From NCBI GenBank assembly GCA_900768535.1, contig CAAGDE010000184.1, forward strand, positions 1 through 38,356: 38,356 bases of DNA, read 5' to 3'. Positions 14,813 through 23,118 of the stretch are shown piece by piece. Every line of letters begins with the position of its first letter. Within the stretch, counting starts at the first letter, position 1. A program made the translations under genes and the position numbers. Below the pieces are notes generated by a model. It ran no database searches. It was not told the origin of the DNA and was given only the letters and a program-made list of their open reading frames with translations. The DNA is from Clostridia bacterium (GTDB taxonomy: Bacteria > Bacillota > Clostridia > Oscillospirales > CAG-272).

Positions 14813-16033
14813 ATGACATGGCTGATCCTCTTGTTCTTCGCGGTATTCGGCGTGGCGTATCTCCTTCGCCGCAGGCGCGGGAAGGCAGAGCTGGAGGCGG
14901 CGCTGGAATACCGGTTCTCGTTTGAAGCGGACGAGGTCTTTCGCGGGGAGTACCTGACCCTGTGCCAGACGGTGATCAACCGTTCCGCGCGCCCGATTCC
15001 GTTTCTCAAGCTGGAAACGCTGATGCCGGAGGGGCTGGAGCTGGTGCTGGCGGGGGAGAAGACCGAAACGGTGCGCTCTGCCGAGAGCATCTGGACGCTT
15101 CGCCCGGAGGAACAGATCGAGCGCCGCTGGCGGGTGCTGGCGAAAAAGCGCGGCATTTATGCGGCGGAATCGGTGGGGCTTCACGCTGTCTCCAACGATC
15201 CGCTCGGCGCCAACGAGTTTTCGCTCCTCCTGAAGCCGGCAGAGGGCGGGGGGTCAACGCTCCGTGTGCTGCCCTGCGCGGTGGAGGAGCTTCGGAACCT
15301 TGCCCTGACGGCGGCGCTGACCGGTGACGTGAGCCAGCCGCAGGGGATTCTGCGCGACCCGATGGCGTATGCGGGTGTGCGCGCCTACACGCCGTCAGAC
15401 CCCCTGGGCAGTGTGGACTGGAAGCAGTCGGCAAAGCTGGGCTATCCGGTTGTGCGGCAATGCGAGGCGGTGCGGAACGACGCCTACCAGGTGGTGCTGA
15501 ATATGCAGACGGTGCTGATTGAGCCGCACCCGCCCGCGCTGACCTCGCCGCAGTATATTGAGGACTGCATCACGGTCTGCGCATCGCTGCTCGATTCGGC
15601 TGCCGGACGGAACATCCCGGTGCGCCTGTTCGCCAATACCGACCCGGCAGGGCTGTCCTCCGGCTCGGCGGCAGGGGAGGACGGCATTGCCGCGAACATC
15701 TTTGCCAGCGAGGAATACCGCACCGGCGACAACCTGTTGGAGGCTTACCGCACGCTGGCAGAGCTGCCGCCCGCCATGTCGGTCCCGGTGGAGCGGATGA
15801 TGGATGAAATGCTTGCCGACCCGGGGCACTATACCAGCGGCGGCAACATGGTGTTCGTCACGACCTATCTGGACGGACGGATGCTGAATTTTGCGGCTGC
15901 AATGCGGGAGAGCGGCGTGCGGGTGGTCTTTTTCGTGCTGACCTCCGGGCAGAATGCACCGCAGCTTCCGGAGGACCTTCCGGTGTATTTCCGGCTGAGC
16001 AAACGGACGGGGGGTGTCGGCTATGGATGGTAA
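14813..16033 (+). CDS. DUF58 domain protein
   Basis: 406 aa. One N-terminal membrane segment (about 3-18) and an RRRR stop-transfer cluster precede a beta-rich region. The DUF58 signature follows at about 191-210, reading AYTPSDPLGSVDWKQSAKLG, a form of the R-x-Y-x2-GD-x5-W-x2-A motif. A vWA-like C-terminal half completes the protein. DUF58 proteins are regular partners of MoxR ATPases and of transglutaminase/DUF4129 membrane proteins. Function is unproven. The start has GGTGG just upstream, and its 3' end overlaps the next gene by 11 bp. Confidence 0.9.
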   Translation: MTWLILLFFAVFGVAYLLRRRRGKAELEAALEYRFSFEADEVFRGEYLTLCQTVINRSARPIPFLKLETLMPEGLELVLAGEKTETVRSAESIWTLRPEEQIERRWRVLAKKRGIYAAESVGLHAVSNDPLGANEFSLLLKPAEGGGSTLRVLPCAVEELRNLALTAALTGDVSQPQGILRDPMAYAGVRAYTPSDPLGSVDWKQSAKLGYPVVRQCEAVRNDAYQVVLNMQTVLIEPHPPALTSPQYIEDCITVCASLLDSAAGRNIPVRLFANTDPAGLSSGSAAGEDGIAANIFASEEYRTGDNLLEAYRTLAELPPAMSVPVERMMDEMLADPGHYTSGGNMVFVTTYLDGRMLNFAAAMRESGVRVVFFVLTSGQNAPQLPEDLPVYFRLSKRTGGVGYGW

Positions 16034-17429
16034 TGGAAACCCGAACGCGGGCTGGATGCGGCTTTACCAGCTGATTGCCTGCGCGGGCGTGGTGCTGGCG
16101 CTGATTCCGGCAACCGAATTTCTCGCGCTGTTCTGCGCCCGTCAGTACGCCGGCGTGCTGGCGTGGATGACCGTGCCGGTGCTGGCGGCGCTTGGCTACG
16201 GCGTGCAGAAGCTGTTTCTCATCGGCTGGCGTGCGGGGGAGATGGATTTCTCGTTTGAAAGCCATACCGAGTTTCCGCCGCTTGGGCGCCGGATTCCCGC
16301 ATGGGGCATCAGTGCGCTGATAGGTCTGCTTGCAGGCGCCGGGGTGCGCGATCTCATGGCGTGGCGGCTGGGCGCGGAATCCAATTCCGAGGTCGGCGGA
16401 GCGGTCGTCATGGTGACCTTTGCCGCGCTGGGTGTTGCGGGATGCCTGATGGTGCTGTTCCGGTTCTTCCAGATGCTTTCCCGCCGGACGCTGCCGGGGT
16501 TTGCCTGCGTGTTTGCGCTGCTTCTGGGGGTGGAGCTGTTTCTCACGGACGGGGGTCCCAGCGTGACGCTGTTCCTCTCGGTCGTGCTCTGGTTTCTCTG
16601 CTTTGCGTTGGCGGCGAATCAGGAGTATGTCATCAAGTATGCCTATGCTTCGCATACCTGCGTGGTCAGTGCCCGGGTGCGCCGCGCCGGACTGCGGAAC
16701 GCGATGCGGGTCTGGCTGACGGCGGTCGGAATATTCCTGCCGGCGGCGGGACTTCTGACGGTTGCGGTGACGGGGATTCGGATGTTGGCGCTCTCCGGCG
16801 AGGGCGCGCCGCCCGCCAAGCTGTTTCTATTCCCGTTTGCGGGTGCGTGGGGGCTGAATGCCGTGCTGTTCGGTTTCGGGAGCCTCTGCCTGGTCTTCGG
16901 GGCGGGCGTTCTGCTTTACCGGTTTGCCCATGACCCCGCCAAAACCCGCGCGATGCTGCAAGCATTATCGGCTCGTCTGCGTGATTTTTTTGCGGGCATC
17001 CTCTATGCACTGGGAATCTCCGGCAGGAAGCGGCGGGAGCGCGAGCCGGACGCGGACGAGGTGACCGCGCACTACCGCGACACCGTGACAAGGGTTCGCC
17101 GCGCCCCGCAGAGCGTGCTCTTCCGCGACAGCCGCGCACTGGAGCGTGCCCTGCGGCGGGAGAAGGGGACCGACGCGAAATTCTGCCTTGCCTACCGCGC
17201 CCTGCTTGCGGCGCTGGCGGCGGACGGCATCGGGCTGAACCCGACAATGACGCCCGGCGAGGCGGCAGGGGTGATCCGGGAGAAGACCGGGCTTTCGCAG
17301 ATTGACGCATGGACGGCAGTGTTCATTGCCCTGACCTACGCGCGGGACACCGTACACGCGAGTGCCGCAGACCTGCAGGCAATCCGCGAGACGGTGGGAA
17401 AATTGTTAAACCTTGCGGCACAAGACTGA
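16023..17429 (+). CDS. Multi-TM protein with DUF4129-like C-terminal domain
   Basis: 468 aa from ATG 16023, with GGGGGGT 7 nt upstream. About nine hydrophobic segments fill residues 14-310. A basic linker (KRRERE) leads to a cytosolic domain of about 120 residues with FCLAYRALLAALAADGI, TPGEAAGVI and FIALTYARDTV. That matches the DUF4129 pattern seen at the end of transglutaminase-like membrane proteins. No transglutaminase Cys-His-Asp triad is visible, so this copy lacks that domain. It completes the MoxR-DUF58 operon and is probably its membrane platform. Confidence 0.8.
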   Translation: MDGNGNPNAGWMRLYQLIACAGVVLALIPATEFLALFCARQYAGVLAWMTVPVLAALGYGVQKLFLIGWRAGEMDFSFESHTEFPPLGRRIPAWGISALIGLLAGAGVRDLMAWRLGAESNSEVGGAVVMVTFAALGVAGCLMVLFRFFQMLSRRTLPGFACVFALLLGVELFLTDGGPSVTLFLSVVLWFLCFALAANQEYVIKYAYASHTCVVSARVRRAGLRNAMRVWLTAVGIFLPAAGLLTVAVTGIRMLALSGEGAPPAKLFLFPFAGAWGLNAVLFGFGSLCLVFGAGVLLYRFAHDPAKTRAMLQALSARLRDFFAGILYALGISGRKRREREPDADEVTAHYRDTVTRVRRAPQSVLFRDSRALERALRREKGTDAKFCLAYRALLAALAADGIGLNPTMTPGEAAGVIREKTGLSQIDAWTAVFIALTYARDTVHASAADLQAIRETVGKLLNLAAQD

Positions 17430-17503
17430 CCTGCCGGATTGCTTTGCGGCGGCTTTGTCAGACAGGAGCCTTTCGCCGGAATCCGCCACGCAGAACAGAA
17501 AAA

Positions 17504-17543
17504 AAGATAACCGCTCAGGCTTGACCTCTGATGCGGTTATCTT
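17504..17543 (-). terminator. Stem-loop with U-tract on the minus strand
   Basis: AAGATAACCGC (17504-17514) and GCGGTTATCTT (17533-17543) form a perfect 11-bp stem with an 18-nt loop. Read on the minus strand it is followed by TTTTTTTCTG, a classic intrinsic terminator, yet no minus-strand gene ends here. On the plus strand it may also slow transcription leaving the MoxR operon. Confidence 0.6.
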
Positions 17544-17545
17544 CA

Positions 17546-17583
17546 GGCACCGCCGCGCAACTTGGGAATGACGCGGCGGTGCC
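17546..17583. repeat. Perfect 12-bp inverted repeat
   Basis: GGCACCGCCGCG (17546-17557) and CGCGGCGGTGCC (17572-17583) flank a 14-nt loop. The hairpin is very stable but has no T-tract on either side. It is the middle of three consecutive stem-loops in the 269-bp gap between the MoxR operon and the AraC fragment, which otherwise holds no gene I can support. Confidence 0.7.
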
Positions 17584-17594
17584 AACCGATTGGG

Positions 17595-17625
17595 GAGGAA
17601 CCGTTTCCGGTGGCTCCTCTTTTTT
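17595..17625 (+). terminator. Probable terminator of the MoxR operon
   Basis: GAGGAACC (17595-17602) pairs with GGCTCCTC (17612-17619) with one mismatch, followed by TTTTTTG. It is oriented for plus-strand transcripts, about 165 bp past the end of the last operon gene. Confidence 0.6.
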
Positions 17626-17698
17626 GTGGCGCATTTTCGGGAAATGACGGAACCTCCTGCCGCAAAAGCCGCTTCAGGGACAGAGCGTCCTCTGACCG

Positions 17699-18283
17699 AT
17701 GGGATTCTGCCGATACGTTCATTTTCATTGCCGGGACCGTGATTTTGCCGCAGCGTATCTGGACACCCTTCCCACATCGGCAGCTCTTGGCGGCAGCTTT
17801 CGGTGTGAGGCACTGATGGAAAAGCTTTCGGAGCTGTTTTGGGAAAAAAGCCGGACGGTGGAATTGCGGACCGAGAGCATTCTTCTGGAGCTGATTGCGG
17901 AGTTTACCGAATCGGCGGTTGCTCCGAACGTGTCGCAGGCACGCTACCGGATCTACCGGGCACAGATTGACGATACATTGGATTATATGAAAAATCACTA
18001 CCAGGAACCGTTGTCCTCTCTGCTTCTTTCCGAGAGGATTCATCTGAGCGTCAACTTTTTTCAAACGGTGTTCCGGGAGCTGGTGGGAACGCCTCCGGCA
18101 CAATATCTCAGACAGCTGCGGATCGAATCGGCGTGCCAGATGCTTGCAAATACGGAATTGCCGCTGTCCGAGGCTGCCGAGCTGAACGGCTTTTCCGGAT
18201 CAAGCTACCTGACCTCCGCCTTCAAAAGAGAACAGGGGATGACACCCTCTGCATACCGCAAAAAAAATAAGGTTGATCTTTGA
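17699..18283 (+). pseudogene. N-terminally truncated AraC-family regulator
   Basis: 194 aa are open from ATG 17699. The C-terminal 100 residues are a clear AraC double helix-turn-helix: YRIYRAQIDDTLDYMKNHY, then LSERIHLSVNFFQTVFRE and SEAAELNGFSGSSYLTSAFK, and the family ending GMTPSAYRKK. Upstream only about 80 residues of the ligand-binding domain remain, beginning near YVHFHC. An in-frame stop lies 4-6 bp before the ATG. No RBS is seen there, and homologous sequence is not evident further up. Family members usually have 260-300 aa. A functional short form starting at ATG 17816 is possible but unlikely. Confidence 0.65.
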
Positions 18284-18368
18284 GAACCCGCACCCCGTCC
18301 CTTCCCGTGCGAGGGTGCTTTGGTTGAAATCACCAAAAAGATGCTGTAAAAATGTGTTAAAATGCCAA

Positions 18369-18398
18369 TTGACAAATCCGTCTGCAACGTGTTATAAT
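18369..18398 (+). promoter_or_regulatory. SigA promoter of lacI-type gene
   Basis: TTGACA (18369-18374), an 18-bp spacer and TATAAT (18393-18398), both perfect hexamers. The predicted start of transcription falls inside the operator at 18402-18417. Confidence 0.9.
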
Positions 18399-18401
18399 GA
18401 A

Positions 18402-18417
18402 TGCGGAACGTTACGGA
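18402..18417. promoter_or_regulatory. LacI-type operator, autoregulatory copy
   Basis: TGCGGAACGTTACGGA differs at two positions from the perfect palindrome TGCGGAACGTTCCGCA found twice downstream of this gene. It begins 4 bp after the -10 box, where a bound repressor would block its own transcription. The central CG is typical for LacI-family operators. Confidence 0.8.
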
Positions 18418-18458
18418 TGCGGTTTCCGTTCCAAAGGGATCATCGGAGAGGTTGGGTT

Positions 18459-19511
18459 ATGGCGGTCACGATTTTTGATGTTGCGGCACGCGCGGGTGTA
18501 TCCAAAACGACTGTGTCTGCGGTTCTGTGTGACCGGAACGGTGTAAAGAAAGAGACGCGGGAGCGGGTTCTGAATGCCATTCGGGAGCTGAATTATGTCC
18601 CGGACTTCAATGCCAGGAACTTTGTTCAGCAAAAGAAGAATATGCTCGGAGCCATCACCGTGACCTCCGACGGGCTTTTTTCGGACTATGAGTTCAACAA
18701 GGAAACCGGTATTTATGCACAGGATATCATCAACGGCATTGTGCATGAGCTGGTCAATTCCCGTTACGGACTTCTGATTGAGCAGTATTCTCCCGGTCAG
18801 ACCAATGACCCTGTGATCATTCGGGACAACCGGGTGGACGGACTGTTCATCATCGGTGCGCGCAAGCTGGATGATCCGTTGCTGGAAATTCTCCGGACAC
18901 GGAATATTCCCATCGTTGCAATCGGTCAGCCGTCCGAGCGGTTTGATTCGGTTCTCGCGGATAACGGGGCAGGTATTTTTCTTGCGACCGAATATCTGCT
19001 GGAACGCGGATACCGCAGAATTGCGCTGGTCAACTGCGCGGAGCAATATTTTTCCAACCGGGACCGTTGCATTGGGTATGAGACGGCCATGCGGAAGCAC
19101 GGTTTACAGAGCGATCCCTGTCTGGTCACGAACAGTGAGTCAAATACGGGTGAAGCAGGGTATCGGGCAACCTGCGGGCTGTTGGATGCTGCGGGTGTTC
19201 CGGAGGCGATCATCGGTGCGAACGCATCCGTCACCATGGGTGTATACCGCTGTCTGTACGAGCGGGGGCTGCGGGTTCCGCAGGACGTTTCGCTGATCGG
19301 TCAGGATGACTGCGTGCTGTACGGCTATCATACGCCCGCGATCACGGCGATTGATATCCGCAAAGGGGAGACCGCAAAGCGTGCAACCGAGCTGATGCTT
19401 GACAATATCGCAACAGGAAAGCAGGGGACACGGCAGATTCTCATTACACCGACCGTCAAGTCCCGTGAATCGGTTTTTGACCGTACCATAAAGATGAAAA
19501 ATAATACATAA
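18459..19511 (+). CDS. LacI-family transcriptional regulator
   Basis: 350 aa from ATG 18459, which has GGAGAGG upstream and begins right at the HTH; longer readings cross the promoter. The N-terminal helix-turn-helix reads TIFDVAARAGVSKTTVSAVL, then a hinge-helix region around NYVPDFNARNF. The periplasmic-binding-type sensor domain follows, from GAITVTSDG to the C-terminus, and has the usual family length. It should bind a sugar or sugar-like effector. Operator-like palindromes lie at its own promoter and in the next intergenic region. It is therefore the probable local regulator of the solute-binding and catabolic genes from 19767 onward. Confidence 0.93.
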   Translation: MAVTIFDVAARAGVSKTTVSAVLCDRNGVKKETRERVLNAIRELNYVPDFNARNFVQQKKNMLGAITVTSDGLFSDYEFNKETGIYAQDIINGIVHELVNSRYGLLIEQYSPGQTNDPVIIRDNRVDGLFIIGARKLDDPLLEILRTRNIPIVAIGQPSERFDSVLADNGAGIFLATEYLLERGYRRIALVNCAEQYFSNRDRCIGYETAMRKHGLQSDPCLVTNSESNTGEAGYRATCGLLDAAGVPEAIIGANASVTMGVYRCLYERGLRVPQDVSLIGQDDCVLYGYHTPAITAIDIRKGETAKRATELMLDNIATGKQGTRQILITPTVKSRESVFDRTIKMKNNT

Positions 19512-19565
19512 TACCGCGCCGCGAACCGTGTCGGTTTGCATTACCCTTCGGATTATGTATTATTT
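19499..19565. repeat. 14-bp inverted repeat spanning lacI stop and next promoter
   Basis: AAATAATACATAAT (19499-19512) covers the lacI stop codon and is perfectly complementary to ATTATGTATTATTT (19552-19565), with a 39-nt loop. The loop holds a small AACCG/CGGTT stem. The right arm contains the candidate -10 box of the next gene. It may end lacI transcription, since TTTATTT follows on the plus strand. Confidence 0.7.
19536..19563 (+). promoter_or_regulatory. Candidate promoter of the solute-binding protein operon
   Basis: TTGCAT (19536-19541), a 16-bp spacer and TATTAT (19558-19563). The hexamers are imperfect, but the placement fits: the operator starts 12 bp after the -10 box. Confidence 0.5.
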
Positions 19566-19574
19566 ATTTCCGGA

Positions 19575-19594
19575 AATGCGGAACGTTCCGCATT
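19575..19594. promoter_or_regulatory. LacI-type operator O1, perfect palindrome
   Basis: A perfect 20-bp palindrome with the core TGCGGAACGTTCCGCA at 19577-19592 and flanking AA/TT. It lies at the expected start of transcription of the gene at 19767. Confidence 0.85.
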
Positions 19595-19629
19595 CGCCCG
19601 GAGAAGAGGGATGTTGATGCTTTTTCAGG

Positions 19630-19645
19630 TGCGGAACGTTCCGCA
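19630..19645. promoter_or_regulatory. LacI-type operator O2, perfect palindrome
   Basis: A second perfect copy of TGCGGAACGTTCCGCA. Its centre is 53 bp from that of O1, about five helical turns, so both sites face the same side of the DNA and could be bridged by one LacI-type tetramer or by two interacting dimers. Confidence 0.85.
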
Positions 19646-19766
19646 TAAAACCATGGCGGACACATGAGCCGGCGGCGGAGGTCGGATCGTGTTTTTCAGC
19701 AAATACGGCAGGAGTGCGCGGCATACCGATAGGACTTGCGCAGACTGCCCACAAGGAGGAGAGGAA

Positions 19767-21269
19767 ATGAAAAGGTTCGGAATCATCGTGGCTTCGTTGC
19801 TTCTGTGTATGGGACAGCTGCTGTTTTCCGGTTGCGGGAAGGAAAAAACGCCGCAATCCGCGACAACGGAAGGTACGGAAAGCACGGATCAGCCAATCGG
19901 CGGAACCGATGAGGGCGGGTACCAAAGGGATGATCTGGGAACACTGGATTACGGAAACAAGACCGTCAATCTGCTGTGCTGGTCGGATCGCTCCTGCCAG
20001 GAGTTTGATTCTGCGGGAAAGAATGCGGACATTGTCAACAATGCCATTTTTGACCGCAACCGCACGGTAGAACAGCGGCTGAAGGTCAACCTGGCTTTTA
20101 CCCTCAAGCCCGGAAATTACGAGAACATGGGGACCTTCCGCACAACGGTGGAGACCGATGCGCTGAATGAAAAGGTGTACGATCTTTACGGATGCTACGG
20201 TCCGCTTGCGTCCGACCTTGCCATGGCGGGGTACATTACCGATCTGGGCGCGCTCAGGGCTCTGAATTTCAGACAGCCGTGGTGGCCGTCGGACATCGTG
20301 TCCAACCTCAGCCTTGGAAACCGGCTGTATTTTGCCACGGGCGACATTTCAACCAACCTGCTCTGGATGATGCAGATTACCCTGTTCAACGCCAATTTCA
20401 AGGAGTCCGCCGGAATTACGGAGGATTTTTACGGGCTGGTGCAGGAGAAACAGTGGACGCTGGAAAAATTCATGGAAATCTGCAACGGCATCTATACCGG
20501 AGGCTCCGAGCAGACACTGCAGGACAGCTACGGCTTGGTTACGCACGCAAATGTGTATGACGCGTTCGTCATCGGTGCCGGGATAAAGGCGATTGACAAG
20601 GACGAAAACGATATGCCGATTCTTTCCGATACGTACGGCAACGCAAGAACGGAAAAGCTGATTTCAACGCTCGGAACGTGGCTGAACGATTCTGCAGATG
20701 TCTTTATCGGGAGAAAGGGGGGCGGAAAGAATGCGTTCACCGATCCCCGCCAACTGTTTGAGGAAGGAAAATCCCTGTTTATCGTCGACAAGCTCTACAT
20801 TGTGCAAAGCGGCGCCCTCCGGGATATGACCGACAAATACGGCATCCTGCCCATGCCGCTGTTTGAGGGGCAGACGGAATACCACACGGACATTGCCAAC
20901 ACGCACACGCAGTATTGCATTGCGAACAAGGACAGCGAAAGCATGGAAATGTGCGGCGCGGTTCTGGAGTGCCTTGCCTCGGAAAGCCACCGGCAGGTGA
21001 TTCCCGTGCTGTACTTCAAGGTGATGAAGCTGCGTTACGGCGTGGATCAGCAGACCTCCGCAATGTATGATCTGCTGCGCGGCGCCATCACCTTCGATTT
21101 CGGAAAGATTTTTCAAAGGGTGTTTGCCGATTCCAAGGGCGGAAACTCGGCAACGCGCGAGGCGTACATGACGGCGATTGACAAAAAATACAATTGGAAT
21201 ACCCGATATACCGAGCTCAAGCCGATTATTGAGGGAAAACTCGGCGAAATCACCTTCAATCTCGGTTGA
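19767..21269 (+). CDS. Extracellular solute-binding lipoprotein
   Basis: 500 aa from ATG 19767, with AAGGAGGAG upstream. The lipoprotein signal has lipobox FSGC with Cys23, followed by a Thr/Gly-rich linker. The mature part has the periplasmic-binding fold pattern of large clostridial sugar-binding lipoproteins: an early VNLLCWSDRS strand, a DLYGCYGPLASDLAMAGYI region, and C-terminal helices. It should sit on the outer face of the membrane and hand a sugar or glycan fragment to an ABC permease. No permease or ATPase gene is present in the window. It is the first gene after operators O1 and O2, so probably repressed by the LacI protein. Confidence 0.85.
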   Translation: MKRFGIIVASLLLCMGQLLFSGCGKEKTPQSATTEGTESTDQPIGGTDEGGYQRDDLGTLDYGNKTVNLLCWSDRSCQEFDSAGKNADIVNNAIFDRNRTVEQRLKVNLAFTLKPGNYENMGTFRTTVETDALNEKVYDLYGCYGPLASDLAMAGYITDLGALRALNFRQPWWPSDIVSNLSLGNRLYFATGDISTNLLWMMQITLFNANFKESAGITEDFYGLVQEKQWTLEKFMEICNGIYTGGSEQTLQDSYGLVTHANVYDAFVIGAGIKAIDKDENDMPILSDTYGNARTEKLISTLGTWLNDSADVFIGRKGGGKNAFTDPRQLFEEGKSLFIVDKLYIVQSGALRDMTDKYGILPMPLFEGQTEYHTDIANTHTQYCIANKDSESMEMCGAVLECLASESHRQVIPVLYFKVMKLRYGVDQQTSAMYDLLRGAITFDFGKIFQRVFADSKGGNSATREAYMTAIDKKYNWNTRYTELKPIIEGKLGEITFNLG

Positions 21270-21309
21270 CCCCCATCCTGAAAAAACAAAACTGAAAGGG
21301 AGAACGATC

Positions 21310-22929
21310 ATGAAAAAACGAATCTTATCCGGACTGCTGAGCCTTTGCCTGATACTCCTTTCTGCGCCGGCGGTATGGCGAACGGGAATTTCCGCAGAGG
21401 CGCCGGGAGAGACCGATGCCCCTTGGGACGGAGAAGCAACCACGCCCCCGGAAGGGTCCGGTACGGAGACCGATCCCTATCGGATCGGAACCGCGGCAGA
21501 ATTTGCGTGGATGAACACGCAGATGACCGCCACGAACAAAACCTATTTTTCAGGCACTTATTTTGTACTGACAGCGGACATTGACTGCAACGGCAAACAG
21601 CTCCGCATCGGAACCTCGTCCAAATCCTTCGGAGGGGTGTTCGATGGGAAAGGGTATACAGTGCGGAATACGAATATCTTACTGAATCTGAATGTCAGCC
21701 CGACCGGTCTGTTTGCATATGTCAAAGGAGGAACGGTGAAAAATCTCAATGTGGCGGCATCTTCGGTGAGTACAATTGCGGCAACTGACAACGGTGAGAA
21801 GGGTACCGCCGGAATGATTGTCGGCTTTCTGGAAAGCGGGAATCTGACGGGGTGTACGGTAGATGAGAACTGCTTCGTTTCGGCAACCTGTTATGTTGGC
21901 GGGTTGGTAGGTAAGGCACAGAATTCCAATATCAGTTACTGCGTCAGTAACGCAAGCGTCACCGTTGCGCCGAATGACGCGACAAAACGGCAACAGAAAT
22001 TTTGTCTGAACTTCAGCATCGGCGGCATATTGGGGTGGAGCTTGGGAGGAAATACGGTTGCGCACTGCTCCAATTACGGAAAGGTCGCGTTGGAGAACAT
22101 CAGTGAGATCAAAAGCGGAACCAACATTCTTTGTGCAGGAGGAATTGTCGGATACCATACCGCCGGAGACAGCGTGACGGATTCTTATAACAGCGGAGAA
22201 GTCAGCGGGAATGCGGGAACCTTCAAAGCCCGCGTTACGGTTGGCGGAATTTGCGGCAGAACACGGACAGGTCAGGCAACCGTAGAACGTTGTTATAATC
22301 TGAGTGATATGTTGTCGGTAACGGGAGAAACCGTAAACATTGGCTTGCTGGTCGGCTTTGTGAACGCGAATACAACACTGACGGCTAAGGATTGCAAGTC
22401 AATTGCGGTTGAAGGAATCACCAACGGAACAGACGGAGAAATTACGATTGAAAAAGCCGGAACCGTTACCGCCGAAAACAACAAAATCGCCACTGCGGAG
22501 GAGATTGCTGTGTCGGTAGCCGGAATTCAGGCGAAAATCAAAGCCAACCGGGTTGCACGTCTTGCGCTCATCGGGCTGCAGACGACCGAGGCGGTTGGAG
22601 GTACTTACTCGGTGCGGATTCTTCTGGGGCTGGATCATCTGGACTATGCCTACTACAAGATCGTGACGACTGCGACCTACGAAAAGGACGGCGCGACGCA
22701 GACGGCAAACAACGGTGGAAAACCGCTCACGGTTGCATACGATACGGTTTATGCCGCGGGTGAGCCGGTCTCTGCCGTTCGGTTCGGGAGCGATTATCTC
22801 GGCGCCATCGTCCTTTCGGAGGTTCCTGCGGACACCGCGATCGCGTTTGTCATCCGTGCCTATGTGGGAGATGCCGCAGGAAACGAAACGCTTGTCGATT
22901 CCGTGACCTGTCAGATCGGAAACCAGTAA
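21310..22929 (+). CDS. Secreted GLUG-repeat protein
   Basis: 539 aa. A signal peptide (MKKR, then a hydrophobic core to about residue 24, and AEA near 30) is followed by TETDPYRIGTAAEFAWM, the usual lead-in of GLUG-containing surface proteins. About four GLUG-type repeats follow, each with GG-I/L-V/C-G and a Cys/Ser-Tyr-Asn element. A separate C-terminal beta domain (about 405-539) is of a kind seen on other clostridial secreted proteins. No LPXTG, S-layer or dockerin motif is seen. It probably binds glycans or the cell surface outside the cell. It lies 40 bp after the solute-binding gene and 13 bp before the 42-aa peptide gene. Confidence 0.8.
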   Translation: MKKRILSGLLSLCLILLSAPAVWRTGISAEAPGETDAPWDGEATTPPEGSGTETDPYRIGTAAEFAWMNTQMTATNKTYFSGTYFVLTADIDCNGKQLRIGTSSKSFGGVFDGKGYTVRNTNILLNLNVSPTGLFAYVKGGTVKNLNVAASSVSTIAATDNGEKGTAGMIVGFLESGNLTGCTVDENCFVSATCYVGGLVGKAQNSNISYCVSNASVTVAPNDATKRQQKFCLNFSIGGILGWSLGGNTVAHCSNYGKVALENISEIKSGTNILCAGGIVGYHTAGDSVTDSYNSGEVSGNAGTFKARVTVGGICGRTRTGQATVERCYNLSDMLSVTGETVNIGLLVGFVNANTTLTAKDCKSIAVEGITNGTDGEITIEKAGTVTAENNKIATAEEIAVSVAGIQAKIKANRVARLALIGLQTTEAVGGTYSVRILLGLDHLDYAYYKIVTTATYEKDGATQTANNGGKPLTVAYDTVYAAGEPVSAVRFGSDYLGAIVLSEVPADTAIAFVIRAYVGDAAGNETLVDSVTCQIGNQ

Positions 22930-22942
22930 GGGGGAGAGGAAA

Positions 22943-23071
22943 ATGAAGCAATACAGTTCACCGAACGCAAAACTCCTGATTCCGCAGACGGCGGACATTC
23001 TGACACTCTCAGTCGGGGACGGCAACTCGGTTCACAGCGAGAAATTCGGGATCCCCGCCATCAATTCCTGA
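22943..23071 (+). CDS. 42-aa peptide, paralogue of the one at 31875
   Basis: A small open frame, MKQYSSPNAK to the end at INS, with a strong GGGGGAGAGG ribosome binding site directly upstream. It shares Y-x2-PNA-K/R-x6-ADILT with the 43-aa product at 31875-32006, in identical spacing (Y4, PNA 7-9, ADILT 17-21), followed in both by a GD pair. It has no signal peptide, membrane segment or cysteine. It lies between a secreted protein and a lipoprotein, as does its paralogue. Similar tiny proteins beginning MKxYExP occur in gut Clostridia, to my recollection without known function. A secreted or modified peptide, a chaperone-like adaptor or a coupling leader are all open. Confidence 0.75.
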   Translation: MKQYSSPNAKLLIPQTADILTLSVGDGNSVHSEKFGIPAINS

Positions 23072-23081
23072 TGCGTTACCG

Positions 23082-23118
23082 CGCAATCCCCTCGGTGCAA
23101 TCGCGTCCGGGGATTGCG
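23082..23118. repeat. Stem-loop between peptide and MBL lipoprotein
   Basis: CGCAATCCCC (23082-23091) and GGGGATTGCG (23109-23118) form a perfect 10-bp stem with a 17-nt loop, 10 bp past the peptide stop. No strong T-tract follows. It may be an attenuator or processing site that sets the peptide's expression apart from the downstream genes. Confidence 0.6.
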
